A stretch of DNA of 64,000 nucleotides from Marnyiella aurantia (GTDB lineage Bacteria; Bacteroidota; Bacteroidia; Flavobacteriales; Weeksellaceae), in NCBI RefSeq assembly GCF_014041915.1, contig NZ_CP059472.1, positions 2,232,001 to 2,296,000 on the forward strand, given 5' to 3'. Numbering within the stretch: position 1 is the first letter of the stretch; each line of letters starts with the position of its first letter. Below the pieces are notes generated by a model that saw only the letters and a list, made by a program, of their open reading frames with translations, did no database searches and was not told where the DNA came from. Both the position numbers and the translations under genes were made by a program. Of this stretch, positions 33,021 to 42,103 are shown one piece after another.

Positions 33021-33791
33021 ATGCCCAATCAGAAAATTTTGTACATTACTACCGAAATGTCTCCATATCAGGAAGATAGCAGTATAGCGGCTATGGCCAG
33101 CAAAATGGCGCTTAAGATGCATGGTGCCGGAAACGATGTACGGGTATTTATGCCCAGATTTGGAATCATCAGCGAAAGAAAGTTTCAGCTTCATGAAGTT
33201 ATCCGGCTGTCCGGTATGAACATCATTATAAATGATTTGGACCAGCCACTCATCATTAAAGTAGCCTCTCTGCCAGGCGAAAGACTGCAGGTGTATTTCA
33301 TTGACAATGAAGAATACTTTAAAAGAAAGACATTCTATAAAGATGATGAAGGACAGAATTACGAAGATAACGGTGAAAGAGCGATCTTCTTTGCACGGGG
33401 AGTAATTGAGACCATCAAAAAGCTTAACTGGGTTCCGGATGTGATCCACCTGAACGGATGGATGTCTTCCATGATTCCAATCTATCTGAAAACCTACTAC
33501 AGGAACGACAACTATTTTAAAGATACCAAAATGGTAATGTCCCTTTATAATGAGGAGAATTTACCTCTTGAAAAGGATTTTGCTGAAAAACTGAAATTCG
33601 ACAGTATTACAGACTTTGATAAAGCTGAATCGCCTGCTTTCAGAGATGTGGTAGTGGAAAGCCTCAAGTATGTGGACGTGGTTATAAAAGGAGATGAGTT
33701 TCTGGACGCCGACCTAAACCAGGCCTTTACTGATACAAAAACACAAAAATCTGAATATCTGGATTCGCAGTCTATTGAAAATATATATTAA
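33021..33791 (+). CDS. Glycogen/starch-synthase N-terminal-domain protein (half-length)
   Basis: 256 aa. It starts like GT5 glycogen synthases (KILYITTEMSPYQEDSSIAA) and keeps the order of the N-terminal Rossmann domain: NDVRVFMPRFG, YFIDNEEYFKRKTFY, GERAIFFARGVIETIKKL, PDVIHLNGWMSSMIP. The family's KxGGL loop (ADP-glucose binding) is replaced by YQEDSS, and the whole C-terminal GT-B domain is absent. No frame continuation follows: the DUF4270 gene starts 11 nt after the stop. It therefore looks like a stand-alone family in Flavobacteriia, probably not a synthase by itself. It is co-transcribed with the DUF4270 and perhaps glmS genes. Confidence 0.75.
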   Translation: MPNQKILYITTEMSPYQEDSSIAAMASKMALKMHGAGNDVRVFMPRFGIISERKFQLHEVIRLSGMNIIINDLDQPLIIKVASLPGERLQVYFIDNEEYFKRKTFYKDDEGQNYEDNGERAIFFARGVIETIKKLNWVPDVIHLNGWMSSMIPIYLKTYYRNDNYFKDTKMVMSLYNEENLPLEKDFAEKLKFDSITDFDKAESPAFRDVVVESLKYVDVVIKGDEFLDADLNQAFTDTKTQKSEYLDSQSIENIY

Positions 33792-33802
33792 ACCTGAATT
33801 TG

Positions 33803-35311
33803 ATGATAAGTACTATTAAGAACATTACAAAAATCGCTTCTGTAATTGCATTCGGAAGTGTTTTTTTATATAGCTGTGAACCCGAAGCTGATAACCTGGG
33901 CGAGCAACTCTTTTCCGGAGCTCAGCTTAATGAGGAGAGCTTTGATATTATTGCCTATAACCTAAATAACAACGACACCATCCGCACGGATGCTTCAGAG
34001 CTTAGCCTGGCTCCGCTCGGTGCTTTTTCGGAATCGGCATTTGGTATGCAGAAGGCCGCATATGTCTCGCAGGTAAGACCAATGGAGTATGATCCGGTTT
34101 TTGGCGATAATGCTGTGGTAGATTCTGCGGTACTTGTTATCAAACCACTTTATGTCCCGGATTCAGCTACTGTGACTACGGATGATAATTTCCTTTATTC
34201 AGAACAGAACATACCGGCAAAGAAAGTGGTCACGTCCTACCCTGTAGTGAAATATGGGAAACATAACCGAGATTTAACGCTTCGTGTTCATGAAGTTACT
34301 GATTTCCTAGGCGGTGCCGGCCAGATCAGTTTTTCTGACCGTACGGTTGCCTACGGAACCGAACTTGGCTCAAGGGTGTTTAAAGGTAATGTCAGCTCGT
34401 CTGTAATTACCAAAGATTCCGACAATACTAACCTGTGGACAAATGATATAAGCCTCAGGATTCCTATGAGTGCTTCCTTTTTCCAGCAGAAAATTGTGGA
34501 TATGGAAGGTTCGGCAGAACTGAAAGATGCGGCAAGTTTTATCAGACATTTTCGCGGCGTAAGAATTTCAGTTGATGAAAATGATGGCTACATCTTCAGG
34601 TTTACACCTACTAATGCTGAAATCATACTTTATTATAAATATGACAAAGTTGAAAACGGAACAACTACGCGTCCGCAGTTGATGAAGAAATTTACATTGG
34701 GAGATCCAAATGTACGTTTCGGTCAGTATACCTACAACAGAACCGATGCGCCGATAAGTGCTGCTCTTGCAACCACAAATCCTGTTTCAGGAGACGCCAG
34801 ACTGTTTGTTCAGGGTATGGGCGGTCCCGGTTTTGGGTTCAGAATTCCTGATGCTGAAATTGCTGCTCTAAAAGAAAAATTCAGCCAGGACAAAATTGGA
34901 ATTATGGGCGCCAAAATCCGTGTGTACACAGACGAAACCGTTTGGAACAATAATTACGAGAAACCTACAGCATTTGTGTTCCTGCAAAAAGACGCTACAG
35001 GCTTCCTGCCGGAAGTCAGTGCACTTACTGCAGCACCAAATTTCAGTCTGGTAAATGCATTTGACCTGAAAAAGAATCCCGCTTATTACGAATTCACTGT
35101 AACCAAATCACTGAAGGATATCGTAGAAGCTGAAGCTGCAAATAAAGATTTTGTTGTTAATGCAGGAGCATTTAAATCCAATGAAGCTAACCAACTGATG
35201 GGTTACAAAGCCGATACCAGGTCTTTTGTACCGAACAGAGTAGTATTGGTAGGTACAGATGCAAGCCGTGCCAACAGAATCCAGCTCAAAGTAATTTACG
35301 GAACCAAATAA
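33803..35311 (+). CDS. DUF4270 lipoprotein
   Basis: 502 aa from ATG 33803. The signal ends ...VFLYSCEPEADNLGEQLF, with Cys as the lipidated residue, followed by the DUF4270 opening typical of Bacteroidota (EESFDIIAYNLNNNDTIRTD). The rest is strand-rich with no enzyme motif. Function unknown; probably exposed at the outer membrane. glmS starts 19 nt downstream, so the two are likely in one transcript. Confidence 0.82.
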   Translation: MISTIKNITKIASVIAFGSVFLYSCEPEADNLGEQLFSGAQLNEESFDIIAYNLNNNDTIRTDASELSLAPLGAFSESAFGMQKAAYVSQVRPMEYDPVFGDNAVVDSAVLVIKPLYVPDSATVTTDDNFLYSEQNIPAKKVVTSYPVVKYGKHNRDLTLRVHEVTDFLGGAGQISFSDRTVAYGTELGSRVFKGNVSSSVITKDSDNTNLWTNDISLRIPMSASFFQQKIVDMEGSAELKDAASFIRHFRGVRISVDENDGYIFRFTPTNAEIILYYKYDKVENGTTTRPQLMKKFTLGDPNVRFGQYTYNRTDAPISAALATTNPVSGDARLFVQGMGGPGFGFRIPDAEIAALKEKFSQDKIGIMGAKIRVYTDETVWNNNYEKPTAFVFLQKDATGFLPEVSALTAAPNFSLVNAFDLKKNPAYYEFTVTKSLKDIVEAEAANKDFVVNAGAFKSNEANQLMGYKADTRSFVPNRVVLVGTDASRANRIQLKVIYGTK

Positions 35312-35330
35312 TAAAAAAAAACTAATAACT

Positions 35331-37181
35331 ATGTGTGGAATTGTAGGATATACAGGATTTCAGGATGCTTATTCTGTAGTGATCAACGGTTTGCGTAGAC
35401 TCGAATACAGAGGATACGACAGCGCTGGAATCGTACTGGACGGAGATTCATCTTTTAAATTGGCCAAGACCAAAGGTAAGGTAGATGATCTGGTGGCTGT
35501 CTCTGAAAACCTGAAAGGTACAGCAACGATCGGCATGGGGCATACCCGTTGGGCTACACATGGTGTGCCCAGTGACCGGAACAGTCATCCCCATTTGTCC
35601 AATAACGGAAAAATTGCACTTGTTCATAACGGAATCATAGAAAACTATGATACCATTAAGACCATGCTTACCGAAAAAGGCTTTGTTTTTCATTCGGAAA
35701 CCGATACTGAAGTGCTTGTAAACCTTATCCAGTATTTTATGGATGTGGATGCCGCTATAGATTTCCCTACTGCAGTGCGTTATGCCCTGAATGAGGTATA
35801 TGGAGCCTACGCTATTACAGTTATGCACGATGATTTCCCCGGAGTGCTTGTTGTAGGCCGTCTCGGTTCTCCACTTGCCATCGGTCTTGGCGACAAGGAA
35901 TACTTTATTGCCTCTGATGCATCACCTTTTGTGGAGTTTACTAAAGACGCCATTTATCTGGAGGAGGGTCATATGGCCATCATATCTTTGGAGAATGGTG
36001 TAGATATCAGATCAATAACTGATAATGTTAAAGTTGTACCTGCAATCCAGGAGTTGAAGTTAAGTCTTGAACAGATTGAAAAGGGCGGTTATGAGCATTT
36101 TATGCTGAAGGAAATTTTTGAGCAGCCGAAGTCTGTACACGATACAATGCGGGGCAGGCTTTTGGTGGAAGAAGGCATTATAAAAATGGCCGGTATTTTT
36201 GATCATCTTGAAAGGTTCAACAACGCGGGCAGGATCATCATTATAGCATGTGGTACCTCGTGGCATGCAGGTCTTATAGGTGAGTATCTTATTGAAGAGT
36301 TTGCCAGAGTGAATGTGGAAGTTGAATACGCTTCTGAGTTCAGATACCGAAATCCTATCATCACTGAGAAGGATGTCGTGATAGCCATCTCGCAGTCCGG
36401 CGAAACTGCTGATACAATGGCAGCACTTAAACTTGCGAAAGAGAAAGGAGCTTTTATCTATGGAATCTGTAACGTAGTGGATTCTTCTATCGCCCGTATA
36501 ACAGATGCCGGTTCCTATACACACGCGGGACCAGAGATCGGGGTAGCATCTACCAAGGCATTTACAGCACAGCTTACAGTGTTATCCCTAATTGCTCTGA
36601 AACTGGGCAAACACAACGGTGCACTGAGCAACTCCGAGTTCATGAGCCTTATTACGGAACTGGACCTGCTGCCTAAGAAAATTGAGGAAGCCCTTCAAAG
36701 CACTCACGATATCACTAAAGAAATTGCAAAAGATTTTGTAGAAACTCAAAACTTCCTTTATCTTGGTCGTGGATATAATTTCCCATCCGCATTGGAAGGT
36801 GCTCTTAAACTGAAGGAGATCTCCTATATTCATGCAGAAGGTTATCCGGCAGCAGAAATGAAGCACGGACCAATTGCTCTTATTGACGAGAATATGCCAA
36901 TCGTAATCATCGCTCCCAAGAAGGGTCATTATGACAAACTTGTGAGTAATGTGCAGGAAATTAAGGCACGTAAAGGAAAAGTAATTGCTGTTGTTAATAA
37001 AGGAGACCAGCAGGTAAGTGCGATGGCCGATTACGTGATCGAAATTCCTGAAACATCTGAATGTTTCTCTCCAATCATAGCAGCAATCCCGTTACAGTTG
37101 CTGGCATATTATATCGCAGTTTACAGGGGAGCTAATGTGGATCAGCCCAGAAACCTGGCGAAATCAGTAACAGTTGAATAA
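35331..37181 (+). CDS. glmS: Glutamine--fructose-6-phosphate aminotransferase (isomerizing)
   Basis: 616 aa. After Met removal Cys1 (MCGIVGYTGFQDAY) is the glutaminase nucleophile; GHTRWATHG and the LEYRGYDSAG motif follow. Two SIS domains (CGTSWHAGLIGEYLIEEFA; QNFLYLGRGYNFPSALEGAL, then KLKEISYIHAEGYPA) carry the isomerase site, and the C-terminus ends LAKSVTVE. It makes glucosamine-6-phosphate for cell wall and LPS. No ribozyme-type leader is expected or seen; the 19-nt gap suggests transcription from upstream. Confidence 0.97.
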   Translation: MCGIVGYTGFQDAYSVVINGLRRLEYRGYDSAGIVLDGDSSFKLAKTKGKVDDLVAVSENLKGTATIGMGHTRWATHGVPSDRNSHPHLSNNGKIALVHNGIIENYDTIKTMLTEKGFVFHSETDTEVLVNLIQYFMDVDAAIDFPTAVRYALNEVYGAYAITVMHDDFPGVLVVGRLGSPLAIGLGDKEYFIASDASPFVEFTKDAIYLEEGHMAIISLENGVDIRSITDNVKVVPAIQELKLSLEQIEKGGYEHFMLKEIFEQPKSVHDTMRGRLLVEEGIIKMAGIFDHLERFNNAGRIIIIACGTSWHAGLIGEYLIEEFARVNVEVEYASEFRYRNPIITEKDVVIAISQSGETADTMAALKLAKEKGAFIYGICNVVDSSIARITDAGSYTHAGPEIGVASTKAFTAQLTVLSLIALKLGKHNGALSNSEFMSLITELDLLPKKIEEALQSTHDITKEIAKDFVETQNFLYLGRGYNFPSALEGALKLKEISYIHAEGYPAAEMKHGPIALIDENMPIVIIAPKKGHYDKLVSNVQEIKARKGKVIAVVNKGDQQVSAMADYVIEIPETSECFSPIIAAIPLQLLAYYIAVYRGANVDQPRNLAKSVTVE

Positions 37182-37203
37182 AAACAGGGCAAACAAAATA
37201 TTC

Positions 37204-37234
37204 TAAGATTTTTTTCGTTTTTCAAAAAAAATCT
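37204..37234. terminator. A/T-rich hairpin after glmS
   Basis: AAGATTTTTTTCG-TTTTT-CAAAAAAAATCTT inverted repeat in the gap before gldK. It is weak by GC content. Confidence 0.4.
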
Positions 37235-37286
37235 TAAAAGTTTCTTAAAAAAATTATATATTTACGGCTTAATTATAAAAATTAAC

Positions 37287-38711
37287 ATGAAAAGGATATT
37301 TCTTTTATTATTATCAGCGTCAGCAGTATCTGCAACGGTATCTTGTTCAGGCGGAGGAAGCTCTGCGGGTAAACCAGGAACAAAAGGAGAATTGATACCA
37401 AAGGAAAGATCAAGAAGTTTTGTTGCACAAAGACCATACGGAATGGTATCCATTCCTTCAGGTTCATTTGTTGTAGGTCTTGCAGATCAGGATATGACCA
37501 ATCAACCTGAAAAAGCACAATTAAGAACAGTTACAGTTTCTTCATTCTTTATGGATGAAGCCGAGACAACCAATGCGGAATACCGCGTATTCATTAATTA
37601 TGTACGTGATTCCATAGCGAGATCCCTTTTGGCGGAAGCTGCGGGTGAAGGCGGTGATGGAAGCGGAAGAGGGGAAAGCATCGGCGATTATGCATATCAG
37701 GCTTACCAGGAAGATGAAGAAATGACGCCTTACCAGGAATGGCAGGAATCTCAGGGTGGCAGGGATGAATCCGGCTACGATGCCAATAAAAAGCTGGACT
37801 GGAGTATTCCTTTGCACTGGAGCACAGCAAAATATCCTGATGTAGAATACGCAGAAGTGTTGGAATCAATGTATTTGCCTGCTTCTCAAAGAGTTGGTAA
37901 CCAGAGAGTGATTGATGCTTCCAAATTAAGATATTCTTATGTATGGGAAGATCACAATACCGCAATTGCCGAGAATGCAAGAGGAGCAAATTTCCTTAAG
38001 AGAGAAAGTCTTGCAATTTACCCTGATACAACGGTATGGGTTAGAGATTTTCACTACTCTTATAACGAACCATTATTTGAACAGTATTTCTGGCACAACT
38101 CCTATAAAGATTACCCAATCGTAGGCGTTACCTGGGATCAGGCAAGAGCATACTGCGATTTCCGTTCCAAACTGAAGACTGATTATAATGAAAGCCTGAA
38201 GAGAAAAAAGCAGAGACCAATGAAATTCCGTTTGCCAACTGAGCAGGAATGGGAATATGCTGCAAGAGGTGGACTGGAAAATGCGCCATTCCCATGGGGC
38301 GGACCTTATCTGATGGACGACAGAGCCTGTTATTTGGCAAACTTCAAGCCAAAAAGAGGTAGCTATATTGAAGATGAGAAATTAGGAACATACACTTACA
38401 CAGCACCGGTAAAGAAATTCAGAAAGAACGGTTACGGTCTGTTTGATATGTCTGGAAACGTTTCCGAATGGACAGTATCAGACTTTAACAATTCATCTTA
38501 CGGATTCTCAAATACACTTAACCCAACAACCAAAGGTACTGCAGATACAAGAAAGTCAGTACGTGGTGGATCCTGGAAAGATATAGGCGCAATGCTTATG
38601 GTTGGAGCCAGAGATTGGGAAAGAAAAGATTCAGCAAGAAGCTATATCGGTTTCAGAACTGTTCAGGATATTCCGGAATCTGCTGTAAAGCCAAAAAGAA
38701 GAACAAACTAA
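37287..38711 (+). CDS. gldK: Gliding motility/T9SS lipoprotein GldK
   Basis: 474 aa. MKRIFLLLLSASAVSATVSC ends in a lipobox Cys20. The body is a formylglycine-generating-enzyme (FGE-sulfatase) fold without its enzymatic role: YGMVSIPSGSFVVGL, RLPTEQEWEYAARGG, SGNVSEWTVSDF and SVRGGSWKDIG. GldK (PorK) joins GldN (PorN) to form the large periplasmic ring under the outer membrane in T9SS. It is the first gene of gldK-L-M-N, all in one direction with gaps of 29-43 nt. Its start follows an A/T-rich region rather than a clear consensus promoter. Confidence 0.96.
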   Translation: MKRIFLLLLSASAVSATVSCSGGGSSAGKPGTKGELIPKERSRSFVAQRPYGMVSIPSGSFVVGLADQDMTNQPEKAQLRTVTVSSFFMDEAETTNAEYRVFINYVRDSIARSLLAEAAGEGGDGSGRGESIGDYAYQAYQEDEEMTPYQEWQESQGGRDESGYDANKKLDWSIPLHWSTAKYPDVEYAEVLESMYLPASQRVGNQRVIDASKLRYSYVWEDHNTAIAENARGANFLKRESLAIYPDTTVWVRDFHYSYNEPLFEQYFWHNSYKDYPIVGVTWDQARAYCDFRSKLKTDYNESLKRKKQRPMKFRLPTEQEWEYAARGGLENAPFPWGGPYLMDDRACYLANFKPKRGSYIEDEKLGTYTYTAPVKKFRKNGYGLFDMSGNVSEWTVSDFNNSSYGFSNTLNPTTKGTADTRKSVRGGSWKDIGAMLMVGARDWERKDSARSYIGFRTVQDIPESAVKPKRRTN

Positions 38712-38747
38712 TAACTAATTGATTTCTAATATTAAAAAAGTAAAATA

Positions 38748-39452
38748 ATGATCGGAAGAGTTTTCGGAACAAAGGACGGTATATATAACTTTGTCTATTC
38801 ATTTGGTGCTGCTATCGTAATTTTAGGAGCGTGGCTTAAGATTACACACCTTAGCTTCGGACCTATTACAGGAAACGTTGCATTGACCATCGGTCTTGTA
38901 ACAGAAGCTATCATCTTCGTAATTTTCGCCTTCGACCCTCCTAAGTCTGAGGAAAGCTATGCCTGGGAAAATGTATATCCGGAGTTATTGGATAAGCATG
39001 CGAAGCCAAACCCACTGCACGCTAATGTTTCTTCAGGAAGCAAGCAGCAGATGATGCTGGATATGGAGAACTCTCTGAGCAGCAAACTGGATAAGATGCT
39101 GGAAGATGCGAGACTGGATGTTGGACTTTTTGAAAGGCTGAGAACAGGTATCGATAAATTTTCAAACTCTGTAGACCAGATTAACCAAACGGTTGACGTT
39201 TCTGCATCTACGCACAAGTATAACGAGCAGCTTAACAGAGCAGCTTCGCATATGGAAAGTATGAACCAGCTTTACGCTATGCAGTTAGAGCAGGGACAGA
39301 AGCAGTCTGAATTCAACAGAAGATATGTAGCTGACCTTGAAAAATCAGCTGAGCATTCTGCTAAGTTTAACGAAGAACTACACGGTCTAACTTCTAATCT
39401 GAACAACCTTAATAGAGTTTACGGAGGTATGCTTACTGCGATGAAGTCCTAA
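38748..39452 (+). CDS. gldL: Gliding motility/T9SS inner-membrane motor protein GldL
   Basis: 234 aa. Two N-terminal membrane helices (NFVYSFGAAIVILGAWLKI, GNVALTIGLVTEAIIFVIF, about residues 10-62) are followed by a cytoplasmic coiled-coil region (residues about 90-234, rich in Leu, Gln, Asn). A conserved Glu sits in TM2 (TEAIIF), as expected for the proton pathway. GldL pentamers surround a GldM dimer and drive gliding and secretion with the proton gradient. Confidence 0.96.
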   Translation: MIGRVFGTKDGIYNFVYSFGAAIVILGAWLKITHLSFGPITGNVALTIGLVTEAIIFVIFAFDPPKSEESYAWENVYPELLDKHAKPNPLHANVSSGSKQQMMLDMENSLSSKLDKMLEDARLDVGLFERLRTGIDKFSNSVDQINQTVDVSASTHKYNEQLNRAASHMESMNQLYAMQLEQGQKQSEFNRRYVADLEKSAEHSAKFNEELHGLTSNLNNLNRVYGGMLTAMKS

Positions 39453-39495
39453 TTTCCGGTACATTTTAACTTATATATAAAAAAAGAAAGAGAAA

Positions 39496-41085
39496 ATGGC
39501 ACAAGGAAAACAGACTCCACGTCAGAAAATGATTAACCTGATGTATTTAGTGTTCATCGCGATGATGGCGTTAAATATTGATGCGGAAATCATCAGATCT
39601 TATTATGAGTCCACACAGTCGCTGAAGGATACGCGAATGCTTACAGAAAATAAGAATACTGAAATATTCGAAGTTACTCTGGCGGCCAAAGCTGCTACCG
39701 TTCCGGATACTTATGCACAGCCCTGGGAACAGTACAAGGTGCTGAAAGGTAAGATTGATGATCTGGTAGCTCATGTAGACCAGGTGAAAGATAAAGTAAA
39801 GAAGGACTCCGAGTTTTTCGAAATCAATCCTGAAACGAACCAGCCGGTTGATATCAGTGAGAACTTTACTGCTTTAAATAATAATACAGCTACAACTCAG
39901 TATTTCTTTAATGACGGTGACGAAACCGTACCGTCCAAGAACGCTGAAATTCTGAAGCAGAAGATGACTGATGTCCGTAATTATATTACTCAGACATTCG
40001 GGAATAACGCTAATATGAAATCATTAGTAGACCGTGCTGACAAATCGTTAAGAACGGAGTATCCAAAAGAAAATAAGCTTGATGATAAAAACTGGTTGCA
40101 GTCTAAGTTTTATAACCAGCCGCTTATCGCTGCTATCTCCAACCTGGAAATTATTCAGAATGACGCACGTAACGTTCAGTCGGACGCTTTAGCACTGATG
40201 CTTCAGGAGAAGGTAGATGCAAGTATTAAGTTTAATCAGTACGATGCAATTGTTAAAGCGCCTACTGATGTTGTTCAGGGTACTAAAGCAGAAGCTACGG
40301 TTTATTTGGCATCTTATTCCAACAGTGATAAAATCCGTATTTCCGGAGTTAGCAGAACTGAAAACGGAAAAGGAATCGTTGGTCTTAACACCGGTGGTCT
40401 TGGTGAAAGAAAAATTGGCGGAACAATTACAGTACAGATGGCGAACGGTGAACCGGTATCAATACCTTATACCCACACCTATAATGTAATCGCAGGTCAG
40501 AAAGAAGTTCAGTTTGAAACAGGGGCTACAGTTTCTGCGGATAAGATGAATGTACTTTACCGCGGACTTGAGAATCCGATTTCAGGAGCTATCCTGGGTG
40601 TGGACAATTCCAGACTTTCACTTTCTGCACCTGGTGCTAATGTGAAAAGTGCAGGAGCAGGAAAGTGGATCGTAACCCCTACTTCGGGAACTACAATCAA
40701 ACTTACTGTATCAGGCACGGGTCCAAGAGGTACACAGTCCAAGAGTTTTGACTTCCGTGTGAAAGGCGTTCCAAATGCTCAGGGACAGATCAGAGACAAG
40801 AATGTAGTAAGTATGCCTGCAACTTCAATCAGCAAGCAGTTGGTTACAGCTACAATTCCAGACTTTGATTTCCCGGTTACATTTACTGTAACAGGATTTA
40901 AGTTCAAGATTGCCGGACGTGCCGCAACGTATATTACAGGAAACAGTCTTCAGTCTGTAGACGGTATGGTTAAGTCACTGCGCTCCGGAGATGCGGCCTG
41001 GATATTCGATATCGAAGCTACGGCCAGCGGATTGGGTAACCAAAGGTTGAAGAATATCACACCTGTAGTAATCAATGTTCAGTAA
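39496..41085 (+). CDS. gldM: Gliding motility/T9SS motor shaft protein GldM
   Basis: 529 aa. One membrane helix near the start (KMINLMYLVFIAMMALNID, residues about 11-29), then the four periplasmic domains D1-D4, starting with a helical bundle (about 35-225) and continuing as Ig-like strands. The dimer spans the periplasm and links the GldL motor to the GldK/GldN ring. Length and gene position are normal. Confidence 0.96.
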   Translation: MAQGKQTPRQKMINLMYLVFIAMMALNIDAEIIRSYYESTQSLKDTRMLTENKNTEIFEVTLAAKAATVPDTYAQPWEQYKVLKGKIDDLVAHVDQVKDKVKKDSEFFEINPETNQPVDISENFTALNNNTATTQYFFNDGDETVPSKNAEILKQKMTDVRNYITQTFGNNANMKSLVDRADKSLRTEYPKENKLDDKNWLQSKFYNQPLIAAISNLEIIQNDARNVQSDALALMLQEKVDASIKFNQYDAIVKAPTDVVQGTKAEATVYLASYSNSDKIRISGVSRTENGKGIVGLNTGGLGERKIGGTITVQMANGEPVSIPYTHTYNVIAGQKEVQFETGATVSADKMNVLYRGLENPISGAILGVDNSRLSLSAPGANVKSAGAGKWIVTPTSGTTIKLTVSGTGPRGTQSKSFDFRVKGVPNAQGQIRDKNVVSMPATSISKQLVTATIPDFDFPVTFTVTGFKFKIAGRAATYITGNSLQSVDGMVKSLRSGDAAWIFDIEATASGLGNQRLKNITPVVINVQ

Positions 41086-41114
41086 AATTTTTAAATTGTA
41101 TTAAATTCATTAAC

Positions 41115-42050
41115 ATGAAAAAATATATTAGCAGTTTATTAGTAGTAGTTTCAGGGTTTGCATTTGCCCAGACTATTCTTAATGCTAAATCGCCGGAGGA
41201 GTTCAGAAAACTCCGGGACGATAATATGCGCATAGTAGGAGACAGTATTGTTTCCGCTGAAATAACCCCGCTATCCTACGGTTATGTAGATGAAAAGGAT
41301 ATTTTGAAAAGTGTATATGTGTGGGAAATTATAGACCTAAACGACAAAGTCAATCAGCCATTTTACTATAATACAGAAATTGGATTCAGCAACCAGACTA
41401 AGTCTATGTATCAGGTGTTGCTAGATGCAGCTTTGTCCGGTCAGATTTCAGAAGTTTACGAAGAAGAAGATTTTCTGACTAAACTTTCTCCGGAAGGAAT
41501 CCTGAAAAGACTGGAATCTACCAGGGTAGATGACGCGCTTATTGACATCTATAACTCAGGCAGAACTCCTACTCAGGAAGAAATCGAGAGATATACCGAC
41601 AGGATCCGTACTACATCTGATAAAGTACAGCTTCTGAAGGTGATGGGCATGTGGTTCATTGACAAAAGAGACAGCCAAATGAAGTACAGACCATTGGGAA
41701 TTGCAGCCATGGGTCCCGATCCTGCGACTGCCGGACAATTAGGTCCAGACGGACAGCCAATTGGTGGTGATGATGCTTATATAGACCTGTTCTGGATTTA
41801 CTATCCTGATGCAAGAAAAGTGCTGGCCAACAATATGGTGTACAATAAGAAAAATACCGCTGCAGACCTGAGTTTTGATGACCTGATGAATGCAAGAAGA
41901 TTTTCGGCAGTTATTTACAAGTCATCAAGTGGTCTGGGTGAAGGTACCATTAAGGATTATATTCCGAGAAATGCTGAAGAGCAAATTGAAGAAAGTAACC
42001 GTATTAAAGGTCAGATCCTTGCCATGGAGAACGAAATGTGGCATTATTAA
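41115..42050 (+). CDS. gldN: Gliding motility/T9SS ring protein GldN
   Basis: 311 aa. Signal peptide MKKYISSLLVVVSGFAFAQ; the mature protein has the GldN/PorN features (VYVWEIIDLNDKVNQPFYY, LFWIYYPDARKVLANNM, SFDDLMNARRFSAVIYKSS). It forms the periplasmic ring with GldK. It is the last gene of the operon, with a strong terminator 24 nt after its stop. Confidence 0.95.
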   Translation: MKKYISSLLVVVSGFAFAQTILNAKSPEEFRKLRDDNMRIVGDSIVSAEITPLSYGYVDEKDILKSVYVWEIIDLNDKVNQPFYYNTEIGFSNQTKSMYQVLLDAALSGQISEVYEEEDFLTKLSPEGILKRLESTRVDDALIDIYNSGRTPTQEEIERYTDRIRTTSDKVQLLKVMGMWFIDKRDSQMKYRPLGIAAMGPDPATAGQLGPDGQPIGGDDAYIDLFWIYYPDARKVLANNMVYNKKNTAADLSFDDLMNARRFSAVIYKSSSGLGEGTIKDYIPRNAEEQIEESNRIKGQILAMENEMWHY

Positions 42051-42073
42051 AATAGAACTTTCAAATCTATATA

Positions 42074-42097
42074 AACCTGAGTATCTTTACTCAGGTT
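42074..42097 (+). terminator. gldKLMN terminator
   Basis: AACCTGAGT-ATCTTT-ACTCAGGTT with a run of eight T from 42096; the next gene's ATG (42104) begins directly after the T run. Confidence 0.85.
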
Positions 42098-42103
42098 TTT
42101 TTT

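Noticed and set aside
37204-37234. glmS-type ribozyme or riboswitch near glmS
   Set aside because: The leader of glmS is only 19 nt after DUF4270, and the structure after glmS is a plain A/T-rich hairpin.
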